A DNA stretch of 64,000 bases from Leptobrachium leishanense (Eukaryota; Chordata; Amphibia; Anura; Megophryidae): assembly GCA_009667805.1 (NCBI GenBank), contig CM019069.1:48442153-48506152 (forward strand), written 5' to 3'. The position numbers and the translations under genes are program-made. The notes below the pieces were generated by a model. It was given only the letters and a program-made list of their open reading frames with translations, was not told the DNA's origin and made no database searches. Positions 32,739 through 44,290 of the stretch are shown here, piece by piece (position 1 is the stretch's first letter; each line of letters opens with the position of its first letter).

Positions 32739-34140
32739 TTACAACACCATGGGTTGTTCTTCAGACATTGGGATAAAAAATTCACTAGCCCACCAATCCT
32801 TATTAAAAACATGCGTTAGTAAAATCATACCACCTTTGAAATTATAAAAGGTCTCTTCCAGGAATATATCTGCCCTATGGACCCAATTCATATACATTAA
32901 ACCTTTGCAAATAGCAGAGGAAAGTAAAAGGATCTCCAAGGAAACTGCTTCAGCGGGAGCCACTTAACTAATCACTGCTCTGCAATTCACAGCCAGAAAG
33001 AGAGAGAGAGCTAATGAATCGCTTCAAATGTTACCCTAAAATATATAGCACAGGAACCGACTCCGTAATTAAGTAATTATGTCACATTTTACACAGGCAC
33101 ACACTCACAGATAAGCTCATCTACGGACAAACGGGGACAAAAAATTGGGAAGGAATAGAAGCTCTTTAATTGTTTGTGTATCATACAGGATACGTTAAAA
33201 AACAATGTAACGCATGATTCATTCCTAACATTCTGAATCCCGTGTACTGACATTTTTCTGTAATTATGGCTATTTATATATGGCCAATATTTCTTTCTTT
33301 GCAATAACAAAGCTATGGGGATATTTATGTATCATTGGTTTATTCTTCTTTCGCAGGTGTGTTAGAAATAGATAATTTACTCCAACGTTTCACAGCCCAT
33401 CCAGAGGGGAGGTCGTGAAGGAAATGGCAGAGGATTTGTGGAAGCAGCACACAGCAATACTGGACAAATATGTCACTTTGCCAGATTCAAACAATCGAGA
33501 AAGCTCATGTTTTTTTTATAGAAAATAGAATAATTATTATTATTTATTAAGCCCCAACGCATTCCGCAGCGCTGTACAAAGGCGCAACAGGTAAAGACAG
33601 GACAATTATACAATTTATAAAGGAGGCAGGTCAGTATTGCGCCAACAGATACAGGAGGACGTAAGGACGATGACAAATACTTGAAACAGATAATACGTAT
33701 CTGGTCAGCGTGAATGTCAACGTTTCGGAGTTCAGATGGTTCCCATGATAAACTCATCCATATGGATATACATAGGAAGCAAAACAAAATATAGCATATA
33801 TTGGTGTAGTATATCGTACACATAATCAGGATGTTATTGTATATAGTTTGTCCACTCACAAAATTGGAGCCCTAACACCGGCTCTAGGCGGACCAGCACA
33901 TCTGTGTATTTTTGTAAGGCTTCTTCTCAGGCAACCCACACCTTTCTCCCAAGAGTCTCTCAAACTGGACCATTTTTCTTTCACTGCAGTTACCAAGACT
34001 TTTTCTGTGTTAGTCTCCTGGCTTTCCCCTCCTGTCATTAGCAGTTGATAATATCGCCGGCTTAATCAAGTCAGTGATCCCCCCCCCAGCAAAACACTGA
34101 TTTGCTTGTTACCCTCTCCTGATACTTTCTGCATCCTGTT
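32739..34140. other. Mostly unassigned; Penelope-like motifs at 33380-33400 and 33720
   Basis: Two reverse-strand GAAACGTTG motifs (near 33390 and 33725) resemble the ribozyme-side ends of Penelope terminal repeats but lack the conserved core. At 33532-33600 a TTATTATTATTTATTAAG stretch followed by CGCTGTACAAAGG is a common dispersed repeat end. No gene seen. Confidence 0.35.
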
Positions 34141-34148
34141 CAAAACGT

Positions 34149-34276
34149 GTCAGCAACCTCAGCCCACCAGATGTTTTTGAACTACATTTCCCATGATGCT
34201 CAGTCAGCCTAATGAGTGGCTGAGCATCATGGGAGAAGTAGTTCCAAATTATGTGGAGGGTCAGGCTTGCTGAACC
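34149..34276. repeat. Small fold-back MITE
   Basis: CAGCAACC and GCTTGCTG form the ends, and ACTACATTTCCCATGATGCT pairs with its near-complement around a 7-base centre. It would fold into one long hairpin. A decayed relative lies at about 54955-55085. No clear target duplication. Confidence 0.55.
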
Positions 34277-34380
34277 CTGCTGTACAGGGTACAATAAACA
34301 CACATTCAACTGGAGTTAGTAGTCGACAGGCAATGTTCTGAAGGCTGTCAATTGGCAGCCACTGGAATGCCTTCAGAGTA

Positions 34381-34639
34381 TGGTTGCCAAATCAGCCATG
34401 TTTTTCTAGACACATATTACTATTTCATGTAGAGGGAAGCACATGGAAAAAACTGCCTTGCAACATGTATAGTTCATATGCTGCAGCAAAGAAATCACGA
34501 GAGGTCACCAGGGATTCCTGTTTGATTTCTTATCTGCAGTGTATGTGTTCTACATGCTGCGGGGATCAGTTTTCCTGCACTGCCCATCAGCATGAATAAA
34601 TTCTATGTGTTGAGGAAAACATGGCTGATCTGTCAACCC
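34381..34639. mobile_element. Family D MITE, copy 1
   Basis: Ends TGGTTGCCAAATCAGCCATG and CATGGCTGATCTGTCAACCC, with TA outside both. The interior has two near-identical arms with ACATGYWGC segments. The TA duplication suggests mobilisation by a Tc1/mariner-type enzyme. Other copies: 43320-43581, 48406-51283 and remnants at 51660-51815 and 53770-53942. Confidence 0.7.
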
Positions 34640-34674
34640 TATTTCAGAGGTTTTGGTTTGTGCAGGTTCATTAA

Positions 34675-35555
34675 CAGGGTTATCTAAAGAGATCCGAATT
34701 GCTTGAGAAAGGTAACCGAACGCTGAAAATCAGCGTTCGGTTACCTTTCCTGGCCATTCGGCTATCCAGAGAGCAGGCAATTCGTCAAATCCTGGCGAAT
34801 TGCCTGAACATACGGTGCCTGTTCGGTGCCTGTTCGAGGGCAGTGAAATCCCCATGAAAAAGCACTGCTTCGGCTATTCAGAGAACACAAACTAACAGTG
34901 AAAGGTTCCCCTAATGCCCTGCCATTCGGTGGTTTAATTCGGCAAATTTATTCAGGAGAATCCCATAGGCTTCAATGTTAAAAATATTCCCGTTTTAATT
35001 CACTATCTAATAAACCGTTCATTATAAAATTCTGCAGCAAAAAGTCTCTTTATTTATAGATTTTTTAGGATACTTTAAGCATTTTTCAGATTTTTTTTTT
35101 TTTTTTTCAGTTTACTTATTTTTTTTGTAACAGCCCTCTTTATTATCATTCCCTGGACCTCCTGTGAAAATTTCAGACATTTTCGCTCAGTAGTTTCTTT
35201 GCAAACAGCGTTTCATTTTCCCAGATTCATACAAATGGTTTTTCTAATTTATTCACTGCCTCCTCTACGTCACAGCTGCTTCGGCTCTGTGTGATTCGGC
35301 TCCTTTTCGGCTCCTGTTCGGCTCCTGTTCGGCTTTTTCGAAGGTTAATCCAGATGTTTTTGCTTGTTTTCAGCGTGCATTCGGGTAGTTTTCGTCGGGT
35401 TTGCGGCAGCTTTTCCCTGCAATTCGGGGACCCTGTGGTGCTTGCTGAATACACCGCAGGATCACCGAAATGGGATCGGCAAAAGGAACCGAATTGAAGA
35501 GAATGAAAAGTCACCGAACGTGCGGTGACTTTTCGAATCTCTTTATATAACCCTG
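34675..35555 (-). mobile_element. Family A MITE, copy 3 (inverted partner of copy 4)
   Basis: Ends CAGGGTTATCTAAAGAGAT and ATATAACCCTG with TAA left and TAT right. It is the reverse of the copy at 36357-37210 and very similar to it across the whole length, including the GACGTAGAGGAGGCAGTGAA segment. Confidence 0.8.
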
Positions 35556-35654
35556 TATGTATTGAGCTCTGACACAGTTTAAAGAGGACTTGCTGGTTGA
35601 AACATCCAATGAATGCAGAGGCCCGGAGAGACACCAAATTACCTGCATACAATT

Positions 35655-35866
35655 TTTTTTTTGGAGAAAGTATTTTACCAGGAAGGATACATTGATATTT
35701 CTCTTTTGTTTTCAAGTATGTCCTGGGTGGCGAGTATGTACCGTTAGGTGTCTTGCCCAAGGACACTTACTGGAGAGGTGCTCTTGCTGGGATCAAACCC
35801 ATGTCTCCAAGGGCTCTCTCTACGGTTATAGAGCAGTGTTCTTACCTCTACTCCACCCGGCCGGTA
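35655..35866 (-). mobile_element. tRNA-derived SINE, copy 2 (uninterrupted)
   Basis: On the reverse strand: GGGTGGAGTAGAGGTAAGAA, a B-box-like GGGTTTGATCCC, then AGAGCACCTCTCCAGTAAGT and the tail CAGGACATACTTGAAAAC to CCTGGTAAAATACTTTCTCC plus an A run. It shows the uninterrupted state of the SINE at 21382. Confidence 0.78.
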
Positions 35867-36221
35867 CGATTTGGTGCTAGTTGTGCCCATGCTGGTTGGC
35901 AGTGGGTCAGCACCAACCTGCATCCTGCAGCGAGGTGTTTGACAGCTAGAATAAAGCCTCAGGACACAGTGCTATAGAGGAAAAGCTATTACATACAAGC
36001 TATGCAAAAAAAAACAAGGGGGGGGATCGTGGTGCCATCAGGAAGGGTTAATAATTGTTTTCTCAACCTGTTGTTTTCTCAACCTCCACCTGTTTTTTTT
36101 TATGGTGTGTGATGTTTGCTTACAGTGCCAGAAATATGACACCTGTTCCGAAATGCTGTCCATGGTCCTGCTCTGTTACAGCGTGCGTCTTCAGTGACTC
36201 CATGGGAATAAAATAAACATA

Positions 36222-36356
36222 CAGGGTTATTCAGAGAGCGTGAAAAGCAGGAGAATGACTGGAGAATAAAAAATTCTAGGTCAAAATAGCCGATTTGGAA
36301 AGTGAGATGAAAGGGAGAATTTTTCTGGTTTGGCTATTTTGACATACAGGGTTATC
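36222..36356. repeat. Fragment with a family-A-like end
   Basis: Starts CAGGGTTATTCAGAGAG after ATA, but the interior (TCTAGGTCAAAATAGCC...GGCTATTTTGACATA) differs from family A and is itself a loose inverted repeat. It abuts the family A copy at 36357. Confidence 0.45.
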
Positions 36357-37210
36357 CAAAGAGATTCGAAAAGTCACCGCACGTTCGGTGACTTTTCGTT
36401 CTCTTCAATTCGGTTCCTTTTGCCGATCGCATTTTGGTGACCCTGCGGTGTATTCAGCAAACACCACAGGGTCCCCGAATTGCAGGGAAAAGCTACCGAA
36501 CACCTGACGAAAACTCACCGAACGCACGCTGAAAACAAGCAAAAACATCTGGATTAACCTTCGAAAAAGCCGAACAGGAGCCGAACATGAGCCGAATCAC
36601 ACAGAGCCGAAGCAGCTGTGACGTAGAGGAGGCAGTGAATAAATTAGAAAAACCATTTGTATGAATCTGGGAAAAAGAAACGCTGTTTGCAAAGAAACTA
36701 CTGAGCGAAAATGTCTGAAATTTTCACAGGAGGTCCAGGGAATGATAATAAAGAGGGCTGTTACAAAAAAAATAAGTAAACTGAACAAAAAAAAAAAAAA
36801 AAATCTGAAAAATGCTTAAAGTATCCTAAAAAATCTATAAATAAAGAGACTTTTTGCTGCAGAATTTTATAATGAACGGTTTATTAGATATTGAATTAAA
36901 ACGGGAATATTTTTAACATTGAAGCCTATGGGATTCTCCTGAATTAATTTGCCGAACGAATGGCAGGGCATTAGGGGAACCTTTCACTGCTGGTTTGTGT
37001 TCTCTGAATAGCCGAAGCAGTGCTTCTCTATGGGGATTTCACTGTCCTCGAACAGGGACCGAACAGGCACCGTACGTGCAGGCAATTCGCCAGGATTTGG
37101 CGAATTGCCTGCTCTCTGGATAGCCGAATGGTCAGGAAAGGTAACCGAACACTGATTTTCAGCGTTCGGTTACCTTTCTCAAGCAATTCGGATCTCTTTG
37201 GATAACCCTG
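36357..37210 (+). mobile_element. Family A MITE, copy 4
   Basis: Ends CAGGGTTATCCAAAGAGATT and GGATAACCCTG. Flanks are ATA and TTT, so no duplication is preserved. It forms an inverted pair with copy 3 across a spacer of about 800 bases. Confidence 0.8.
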
Positions 37211-37700
37211 TTTGATATGTAATGATTTTATCATACAAGCACTTTATACCTTATTAAATGTCTCTGATTTATTTTAATACACACAAATCATTTTTTTCGA
37301 TATCTTTTATCCATTTTAGTAGTTAATTTTGCGCATTTATCTGTTGCTGCTGAACTCTTGCATCTTTTGTGACTTCAACTCTATTTTTAAACTTGTCACG
37401 CGTGGGTCACCAATAGTGAAGCACACATGTGACGCATTTAATATGATCTCCCCCTCACCAGGGACAAAGTAAAAAAAAAACCAACCAAACATACTGTATA
37501 TGGACTGAAAAATGTGGCTTAAAGTTATAGCTAAGCTACAATGCTGCCATGCTAAAAATGCTATGGTGCCATTATAGAGAAAGAGCGTTCTGCTGCCCTT
37601 GATACATAAATGATGCAGGGTCCATCAGATTGCAATTTTAAATGCGTTTTTACAGGCTAAGAATTAATTGGAGGTAAATTGAACAGGACTTTGAAGGTAT
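37211..37700. other. Unassigned sequence
   Basis: No recognisable gene or element. Confidence 0.4.
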
Positions 37701-37705
37701 TGCTA

Positions 37706-38276
37706 TGTCAGGTTTAGACCCTCGGAGCCGCTTACCTCCGCACCGCCACGGTATACAGCAGTGCCATAGTCGCACTCCTCGCAGTGCCGCACTCTCCTGC
37801 GGCCCCTTCGGCAGAGAGTGTCTCCCCCTCGTGTATCGCGATGTTTCTGTGTCCTGCCTCGTGGAGCCGAATGCCACTGCGCCTCCACACACCGCCATGT
37901 TTCCTGAGCCCCTAAGGGCGAGCATGCCGCGCCACGCCTCCTTTTTTCTCCTGTCTCCTACAGGCGCTCAATGATGACATCATCGGCCACCTCACAAGGG
38001 AGGAGGGGGCAGAGACTTAGCAAACACTATTTAAACCCGGCGCTCGCTAGACACAAACGCTCTGGTATAGAGTTCCATACCCCTTGCTAACGAATACCTT
38101 ACGCCAATACCTTCTGATAGAATCCACGTGTACCGACCCTTTTGCCTGTCTCCTCGTTTATGCACCGAAGCTGCCTGCCCTCAGACCTATATTGCCGTTC
38201 CTGACTATCCTCCCACATCCAACCAACCGGTTCCTGCATCCTGAGGTCTCCACCCTTCCTGAAGACATTCCTGACA
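37706..38276 (+). repeat. Solo gypsy-type LTR with TGCTA duplication
   Basis: Starts TGTCAGG and ends CCTGACA, a perfect inverted pair, with TGCTA on both outer sides (37701-37705 and 38277-38281). A CACTATTTAAACCCGG stretch at about 38025 is a likely core promoter region. The 571-base length is close to that of the gypsy 5' LTR at 5973. No internal region. Confidence 0.85.
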
Positions 38277-38293
38277 TGCTATGGGACTTATAT

Positions 38294-38966
38294 TGAAGTG
38301 GAAATAGGCTGGAAGATGGACGCCATTGTACACAGGCGGCCATCTTGTTCAGAATATTGGTTCACTTGTATATAACTAGACAGGTTTGTAGCTGAAACTA
38401 GAATGAGGTATACGTAGAAATTTAGGAATGCGTTTAGATTAGCAGAAAAGCAATTAAAGTTTTATGAAAGATCTCTGCTGTTCCTGGCACGGAGGAGAAA
38501 AGCGACTCAAGGTCGTTGGGGCCCGCAGAAAGACAAAGGAGTATAGAGATTAGGCCAGGTGCCATCTGTAACAAGTGAGTGTAGGCGCAAGGGAGGAGGG
38601 CGCAGGCCGGAACAGTAAGAGCAATTAATTATGATTTACTGAAACTAACACAAAGTTTGCCAATTTACAGCCAATTAATGGAATGTCTTTATATTAGCCA
38701 AAGGGAGGTATTAACCCACGTGGGGTGGAATAAAGTGTCATTGGGAGGTGGGCTAACTGGGATGTACCTAATTACGTATTTTTGGGTATAAGATCCCTTG
38801 CACGGGTGAAAAGGGGGGCTCACTCTTTGCGATTCAATCCTGTGTGGGCACTTGTGTGACGACACAATAAAGTTTGCCTTTCCTGAAGAGACTCGTGTTC
38901 TGACAATCCTTACTTGTGCCCGGTCCGGCGCCATCTTGAAAGTGAATCTGTTTTTGTCCGCCTACA
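38294..38966 (+). repeat. Solo LTR, retrovirus-like, with ATAT duplication
   Basis: Starts TGAAGTGGA and ends TCCGCCTACA, an imperfect inverted pair with TG/CA ends, and ATAT outside both (38290-38293, 38967-38970). A TATA-type motif (GGGTATAAGATCCC, about 38776) precedes a polyadenylation signal (ACAATAAAGT, about 38866) by about 90 bases, the spacing of a retroviral R region. No coding region is attached. It lies 13 bases beyond the gypsy solo LTR. Confidence 0.75.
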
Positions 38967-38970
38967 ATAT

Positions 38971-39234
38971 GAGTGCAGCAACCCAGCTAAGGTTGATTTA
39001 TATATATACTAGTTGTTAAGCCTGCCCAGAGGGCAGTCTATTGTTGTTGTTGCCAGCTCTGAATTTGTGTCCACGTATTTGTTTTTCAGTGTCCTATCCA
39101 AGAGTATGTCCATATATAAATGCATTTGTAACGCGTCCGTCGCCGTCCCGTCCACAACAAGAGGGCCGAGTGAGCAGCTGTGATGGGTGTGCGCGCATCT
39201 GACAGCGCATTACAAACACATTTACATCTTCTCT
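38971..39234. other. Unassigned sequence
   Basis: Nothing recognised except a short AT run. Confidence 0.4.
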
Positions 39235-40096
39235 CTTAGATTGTAAGCACAGGAACAGGACCCTCTTAGATTGTAAGCTCATGGGAACAGGACCCCTTAG
39301 ATTGTAAACTCACGGGAACAGGACCCCTTAGATTGTAAGCTCACAGGAACAGGACGCCTTAGATTGTAAGCTCACAGGAACGGGACCTCTTAGATTGTAA
39401 ACTCACAGGAACAGGACCCTCTTAGACTGTAAGCTCATGGGGACAGGACCCCTTAGATTGTAAACTCGTGGGACCCCTTAGATTGTAAACTCGAGGGGAC
39501 AGGACCCCTTAGATTGTAAACTCGTGGGGACAGGACCCCTTAGATTGTAAACTCCTTTGACCTCCTTGGATTGTAAACTCATGAGACCCCTTGGATTGTA
39601 AACTCCTGGGATAAATTGTAAATTCATGGGACCCCTTAGAATATAAACTCATGGGATAGATCATAAACTCATGGGATCACTTAGATTGTAAACTCATGGG
39701 TTAGATTGTAAACTCATGGGACCCTTTAGATTGTAAGCTCATGTGACCCCTTAGAGTGTAAGCTCATGGAATAGATTGTAAGCTCATGGGACCCTTTAGA
39801 TTGTAAACTCATGGGTTAGATTGTACACTCATGGGACCCCTTAGATTGTAAACTTATGGGATAAATCGTAAACTCATGGGATCCCTTAGATTGTAAACTC
39901 ATGGGATAGATTGTAAGCTCATGGGACCCTTTAGATTGTAAGCTCATGGGACCCCTTAGATTGTAAACTCATGGGACCCCTTAGATTGTAAACACATGGG
40001 ATAGATTGTAAGCTCATGGGACCCTTTAGATTGTAAAATCATGGGACCCCTTAGATTGTAAACTCATGGGACCCCTTAGATTGTAAGCTCATGGGG
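39235..40096. repeat. Minisatellite built from a TTAGATTGTAAACTCATGGG unit, about 35 units
   Basis: Units of roughly 23-31 bases with the core CTTAGATTGTAAACTCATGG and an ending that varies between GGAACAGGACC, GACC and ATAGATT. The left third has longer units with AACAGGAC; the right two thirds have shorter ones. Single copies of this AGATTGTAAGCTC motif are common dispersed sequences in vertebrates; here one has expanded. Confidence 0.93.
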
Positions 40097-40450
40097 ACAG
40101 CCTAAAGGTGGTGGGGTGCCCATTTGCAGGGAGGCCAATACTTACCTTGTTCCAGCACCGTTATCAAGTCCCCAGGTCTTCGCTGCGCTGGTTCCGGCAT
40201 TCGGCACCCAGAGCCTCCCCTGCACCAGCTGCCGGGGGAGACTCAGGGCAGGGGTGATCTGCGAGGGACAAAAAAAAAAGCCGATCCATTGGAGAGGCGC
40301 TGTGTGCGCGCCTCTTCAACGGATTTTTGTTGCCCCTCGCGCACGCTGGCTGCTAATCACCACGCGCATGTCCAATGCGCATGGCTACTGCGCCTGCGGC
40401 GACAGATGCAAACAGTTTTATATATAGAGATATATATATATAAAGTATTG
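40097..40450. other. Unassigned GC-richer sequence
   Basis: GC-rich part with repeated GCGCATG-type motifs that looks like the interior of a dispersed DNA element, ending in a small AT run. No gene recognised. Confidence 0.35.
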
Positions 40451-40926
40451 TAACGTGGAGGTCCCATGCAGAATGCTCCCCTTGCCGTCAGTATCCATAA
40501 GGAGTGGTGATTCTGGATTAAACACGTCCAGTCAATAGCCAGAGCTCCTTGCAGGGTGAAAACCAAACTGGGAATGACTTTATTTGGAATTGGATACACA
40601 CACAGGGAAAAATGTACAGAAAACAAGGAAAACACGCCCCAGCATTTCCATACTGAAGAGCCGCCCAATGGCCTCCCAATCCCACACACATGCCCTGGTG
40701 AAACATAGGCTAAAGGAAGGGGGCAGGGAGAACTAGTTTAAGTAAGATCCTGGAGGTTGGAAGGGGCTGTAGTGAAACAAACCGTAATGATATAAACAAT
40801 AACAACAGTAACACATAACCATTAACAATAAAGATATTAACAATATTAACACATAACACAGACACCAGGGAATAGGGCACAGAAAGCACATACACCCTGT
40901 AGCTAGGATTCTAGGTACAGGGTGAC
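40451..40926 (-). repeat. Candidate LTR (reverse strand)
   Basis: On the reverse strand it begins TGTCACCC and ends CACGTTACA (plus strand TGTAACGTGG), with a CAAATAAAGTC polyadenylation-type motif at about 40578. I found no target duplication, so the limits are tentative. Confidence 0.4.
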
Positions 40927-40939
40927 ATTAACACATAGA

Positions 40940-42095
40940 GAGCTGAGAAACAACAATTACCATCGACATGCACCTCCCAAACGCATCTACTCCATAATAA
41001 GAAAGCAGATTGTACAGCAAATGCTTATGCCAGCTATTGAATACGGAGATGTAGTGTATGCAGCCGCCCCGCAAACACACCTCCAGAAACTTACTACATT
41101 GTATAACTCATTCTGTCGCTTTGTGCTACAATGTAACTACATGACCCACCATTATGACATGTTAAAAGAACTAAACTGGCCGTCACTGGAATCTAGACGC
41201 ACTCTTCACCTTTCCTACCTGGTGTTTAAGAGCTTTTCTGGGAAGCTACCACCCTACCTGACTAAGCTGCTTCCCTCAGCAGTTCCCTCATCCTATAACC
41301 TCCGATCCAGGACCAGCACCTTACTTGCAATACCACAATACAAAAAGAAAGTGGCTCAATCCTCATTTTCCTACAGAGCACCACAATTATGGAATAACCT
41401 CCCAGACGCCAACAAATCTTCCCCCAGTCTAAAGTCCCTTAAGAGATCCCTATTAACATCGATACAGAATGTACCTGTAAACATGTAACATAATGACTAT
41501 ATTTCCTACATATTTATTTTCTGTTAATCTGTATATTTGTTTTGTGTTAATATCTTGCATTTTACTATTTTGTATTTCTGTAACCACTCAATGTTCTTGA
41601 ACCCAGGACATACTTGAAAATGAGAGAAATCTCAATGTATCCTTCCTGGTAAGGCTGGGGTTAGGCCAGCGCATTTTTAACGTGCGTTCTGGCGCACTTA
41701 ATCACGGCTGCACTAGCAGCAAATGACGGGCAATGACAGCCAATATACGAAGTACGGGCGCGCAACGCAAGTGGAAAATAAACGCATTTTTTCGAGAACG
41801 CAGAACCGCTAGTACGGACGTACAGAGTGCGCTGCACCCGCTAGCGGTGTGTGTGTGTGATTTGGAGACGTCAGACCCTGCTCATGTCCGGCCAACATAA
41901 CGTCCAGACGCAAAAAGTTCCCTGGTTTGGATTCGTAAAACATCACGCACGAAACTGCGCATCGTATGACCGTTTTCGCATATTCCGTGAAAAAATACAT
42001 CAATGCGTCCGGACGCACTTTTTTACGTTCGCGTGTAAAAATGCTTTCGTTTGACCCTAGCCTTAAAGCCTTTATAAATAAGTAAATAAATAATC
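40940..42095 (+). pseudogene. LINE (L2/CR1-like) C-terminus and 3' tail, 5'-truncated, split by a MITE
   Basis: An open frame to 41488 encodes about 180 residues of the C-terminal end of a non-LTR reverse transcriptase, with PAIEYGDVVY, LHLSYLVFKS and the FSYRAPQLWNNLP motif typical of L2/CR1-like LINEs. The catalytic part is absent because of 5' truncation. The 3' untranslated region carries the CAGGACATACTTGAAAATGA tail, shared with the SINEs at 21382 and 35655. A family C MITE (41653-42062) splits the tail, after which AAATAAGTAAATAAATAA short repeats close it. Confidence 0.8.
41653..42062. mobile_element. Family C MITE, copy 4, in the LINE tail
   Basis: Ends GGCTGGGGTTAGG and TTGACCCTAGCC, flanked by TAA and TTA. 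It interrupts the CCTGGTAAAATA tail known intact from SINE copies. Confidence 0.8.
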
Positions 42096-42177
42096 ACAAT
42101 TATATTTTATTAAACCTTTTTATAATTAATATGTATATAATTTATATACTGTGTGTATATATATATATATATATGTA

Positions 42178-43307
42178 CACTAGTGGCCAAAATTTTGTTT
42201 TTGTCAGTTTTGATTGACAAGAGAATTCCTCTGCTTCCCCGGCCTGGAAATAGCCCCGACTTGAATCCCATCGAAAATCTGTGGTCAAGATTGAAACGCA
42301 TGGTCTCGAGCGAGAATCCAAGCAACACGCGAGGACTCATTGAGGCTATAATCAATTCCTGACATCATGTGATCACAGAAGAGGATGTCAAAAGACTTGT
42401 AGAGTCAATGCCTAGAAGGTGTCAGGCAGTAGTTAAAGGGATACTCTAGGCAACATTTTTTTAGGTGGTCATGATGCCCTGAGTATGCCCTTGTCTGTCC
42501 CCCCTGCCTCTGCTCAGCCGATCGGCTGAAAAAGCTGAAAACAGCTGAGAGACACGGAGGAGTTTACTCCGCCCTCCCAGCTGTCAGTCAGCAGAGCGGG
42601 ATTCGTATTTCCTGCTTCTGCCGACTATTGCCGAGTAGGAGACGTCATCGCGCTTTCAGCGCAATGACGTCTCCAACTCGCCGCAGTAGCTGGCGGCAGC
42701 GGCTGAAGATTAGTGTTGCGCGCATCCTCTTGCGAGCAACACTAATCTAAGAAGATGGAGCTGGGAGGAAGCCTGCCGATTGGCTGGCTTACGTGAGAGG
42801 TGCGCATGCGCGCTTCTCACGTAAACCATTAGCCAAGTGAAACTAACAAGGACGGGAGCGGAAGAGGAGGGAGGTGAGTATAAAAAAAAAAAGACGCCGT
42901 TGGAAACAAGTGGATTTTAGGGTAAGTATTACAGTTAAAAAAAAAAAAAGAAATCCCTACCTAGTTAGTGAGGGAATAGGTATAGTGTAATGTAAAAAAA
43001 AAAAGGGGGGGGATTTTTGATTAGAGTGTTCCTTTAAGACCAAAGGCTATCCAACACGTCATTGAAGAAACACATTGTGACAAACTTGAAATTATCATTT
43101 TTATACTATATAATAGCCAAAATGCATTATGGGACATTTGCAGCCAAAATTAAACTTATTAAAAGAGAAATTGTTGTTAAGGCATTCATTTACTATATTA
43201 AATTTTACTTGTGCTATGATGTATGTATAGATTTGTATATAAAAAGTACTTTAAACTGCGAAAGTTTGTAAAAATGTAAGGTGTATCCACAATTTTGGCC
43301 ACCAGTG
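42178..43307 (+). pseudogene. Tc1-like transposon, internally deleted, split by a TTAA element
   Basis: Ends CACTAGTGGCCAAAATTTTG and CACAATTTTGGCCACCAGTG, with TA outside both (42176-42177, 43308-43309). Only the C-terminal end of the transposase remains: [15 protein letters not shown] (about 42250-42295) keeps the third catalytic residue, Glu. The N-terminal and central parts were deleted. The element resumes after the insert at 43038. Confidence 0.82.
42433..43037. mobile_element. T2/Kolobok-like MITE with TTAA duplication
   Basis: Bounded by TTAA at both ends (42433-42436, 43034-43037). The ends TTAAAGGGATACTCTA and, reversed, TTAAAGGAACACTCTA fit the TTAAAGGRR ends described for the T2 family in Xenopus. 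It sits in the 3' part of the Tc1 element, so it is younger than that element. No coding capacity. Confidence 0.8.
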
Positions 43308-43319
43308 TATGTGTATTTT

Positions 43320-43581
43320 GGGGTCATCAGATCAGCCATGTTTTCCTGTACATATATTACTATTTCATGGAGACGGGTGCGCGGGGAAAAGTGTTGCCCT
43401 GCAACATGTATAATTCAGATGCTGCATGTAGGAAATCAAAGCAGGTCACCTGGGATTCCTTTTTGATTTCTTGCCTGCGGTGTATGGATTCTACATGCTG
43501 CAGGGTGGCATTTTTCTTTCACTGCCCATCAGCATGACTAAATTATACATGTCCAGGAAAACATGGCTGATCTGACAACCA
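43320..43581. mobile_element. Family D MITE, copy 2
   Basis: Contains AGATCAGCCATGTTTTCCTG near the left end and CATGGCTGATCTGACAACCA on the right, followed by TA. The left terminal bases are altered. Closely similar to copy 1. Confidence 0.7.
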
Positions 43582-43811
43582 TAGACTCAGCTGATCAGCA
43601 CAGCACATGCATTTAGACCCAGAAGAGAGAAGTCTGCAGACTTTTCTTTTATACAGACATAACTGGCCAAAGAGATAATAAATACTCGGTGCAAGTTAGG
43701 AAAATGCTTTTTTCAATGTGTTGAATCATATAAAGTTGAAAACCAGAAAGTTGTTTTCATGATTATAATACTGCAATTCATCGCATCGGGAGCTGCACGC
43801 ACATCCTATAA

Positions 43812-44238
43812 GGCTAGGGTCAGACGAAAGCATTTTTCTCCGCGAACGTGAAAAAGTGCGTCTGAACGCATTGACGTATTCTTTCACGGAATGCGCAAAA
43901 ACAGTCAGACGACGCGCATTTTCGGGCGTGATTTTGTACAGATCGTCAATAAAACTCTTTTTGCGTCTGGACGTTATGTAGGCTGGACATTAGCAGCGTC
44001 TGACATCTCCTAATCACGCAAACACGCCGCTATGCCGCAGCTGCGCACTCAGTACGTCAGTACTAGCGGTTCAGCGTTCTCAGAAAAATGCGTTCAAATT
44101 CCACTTGCGTTGCACGGCCGGACTTTTGTGCGGCCGTACTTCGTATATTGGCCGTCATTGCCCGTCATCTGCTGCTAGTGCGGCCGTAATTCTGTGCGCC
44201 AGAACGCACGTTAAAAGTGCGCTGGTCTGACCCCAGCC
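43812..44238. mobile_element. Family C MITE, copy 5 (inverted)
   Basis: Ends GGCTAGGGTCAGACG and GGTCTGACCCCAGCC; the left flank is TAA, the right GAA. Confidence 0.8.
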
Positions 44239-44290
44239 GAAGAGTGCGTTACTGAGCATTGGAATTATTTGTTTGTGCAGTAGCATTCAT

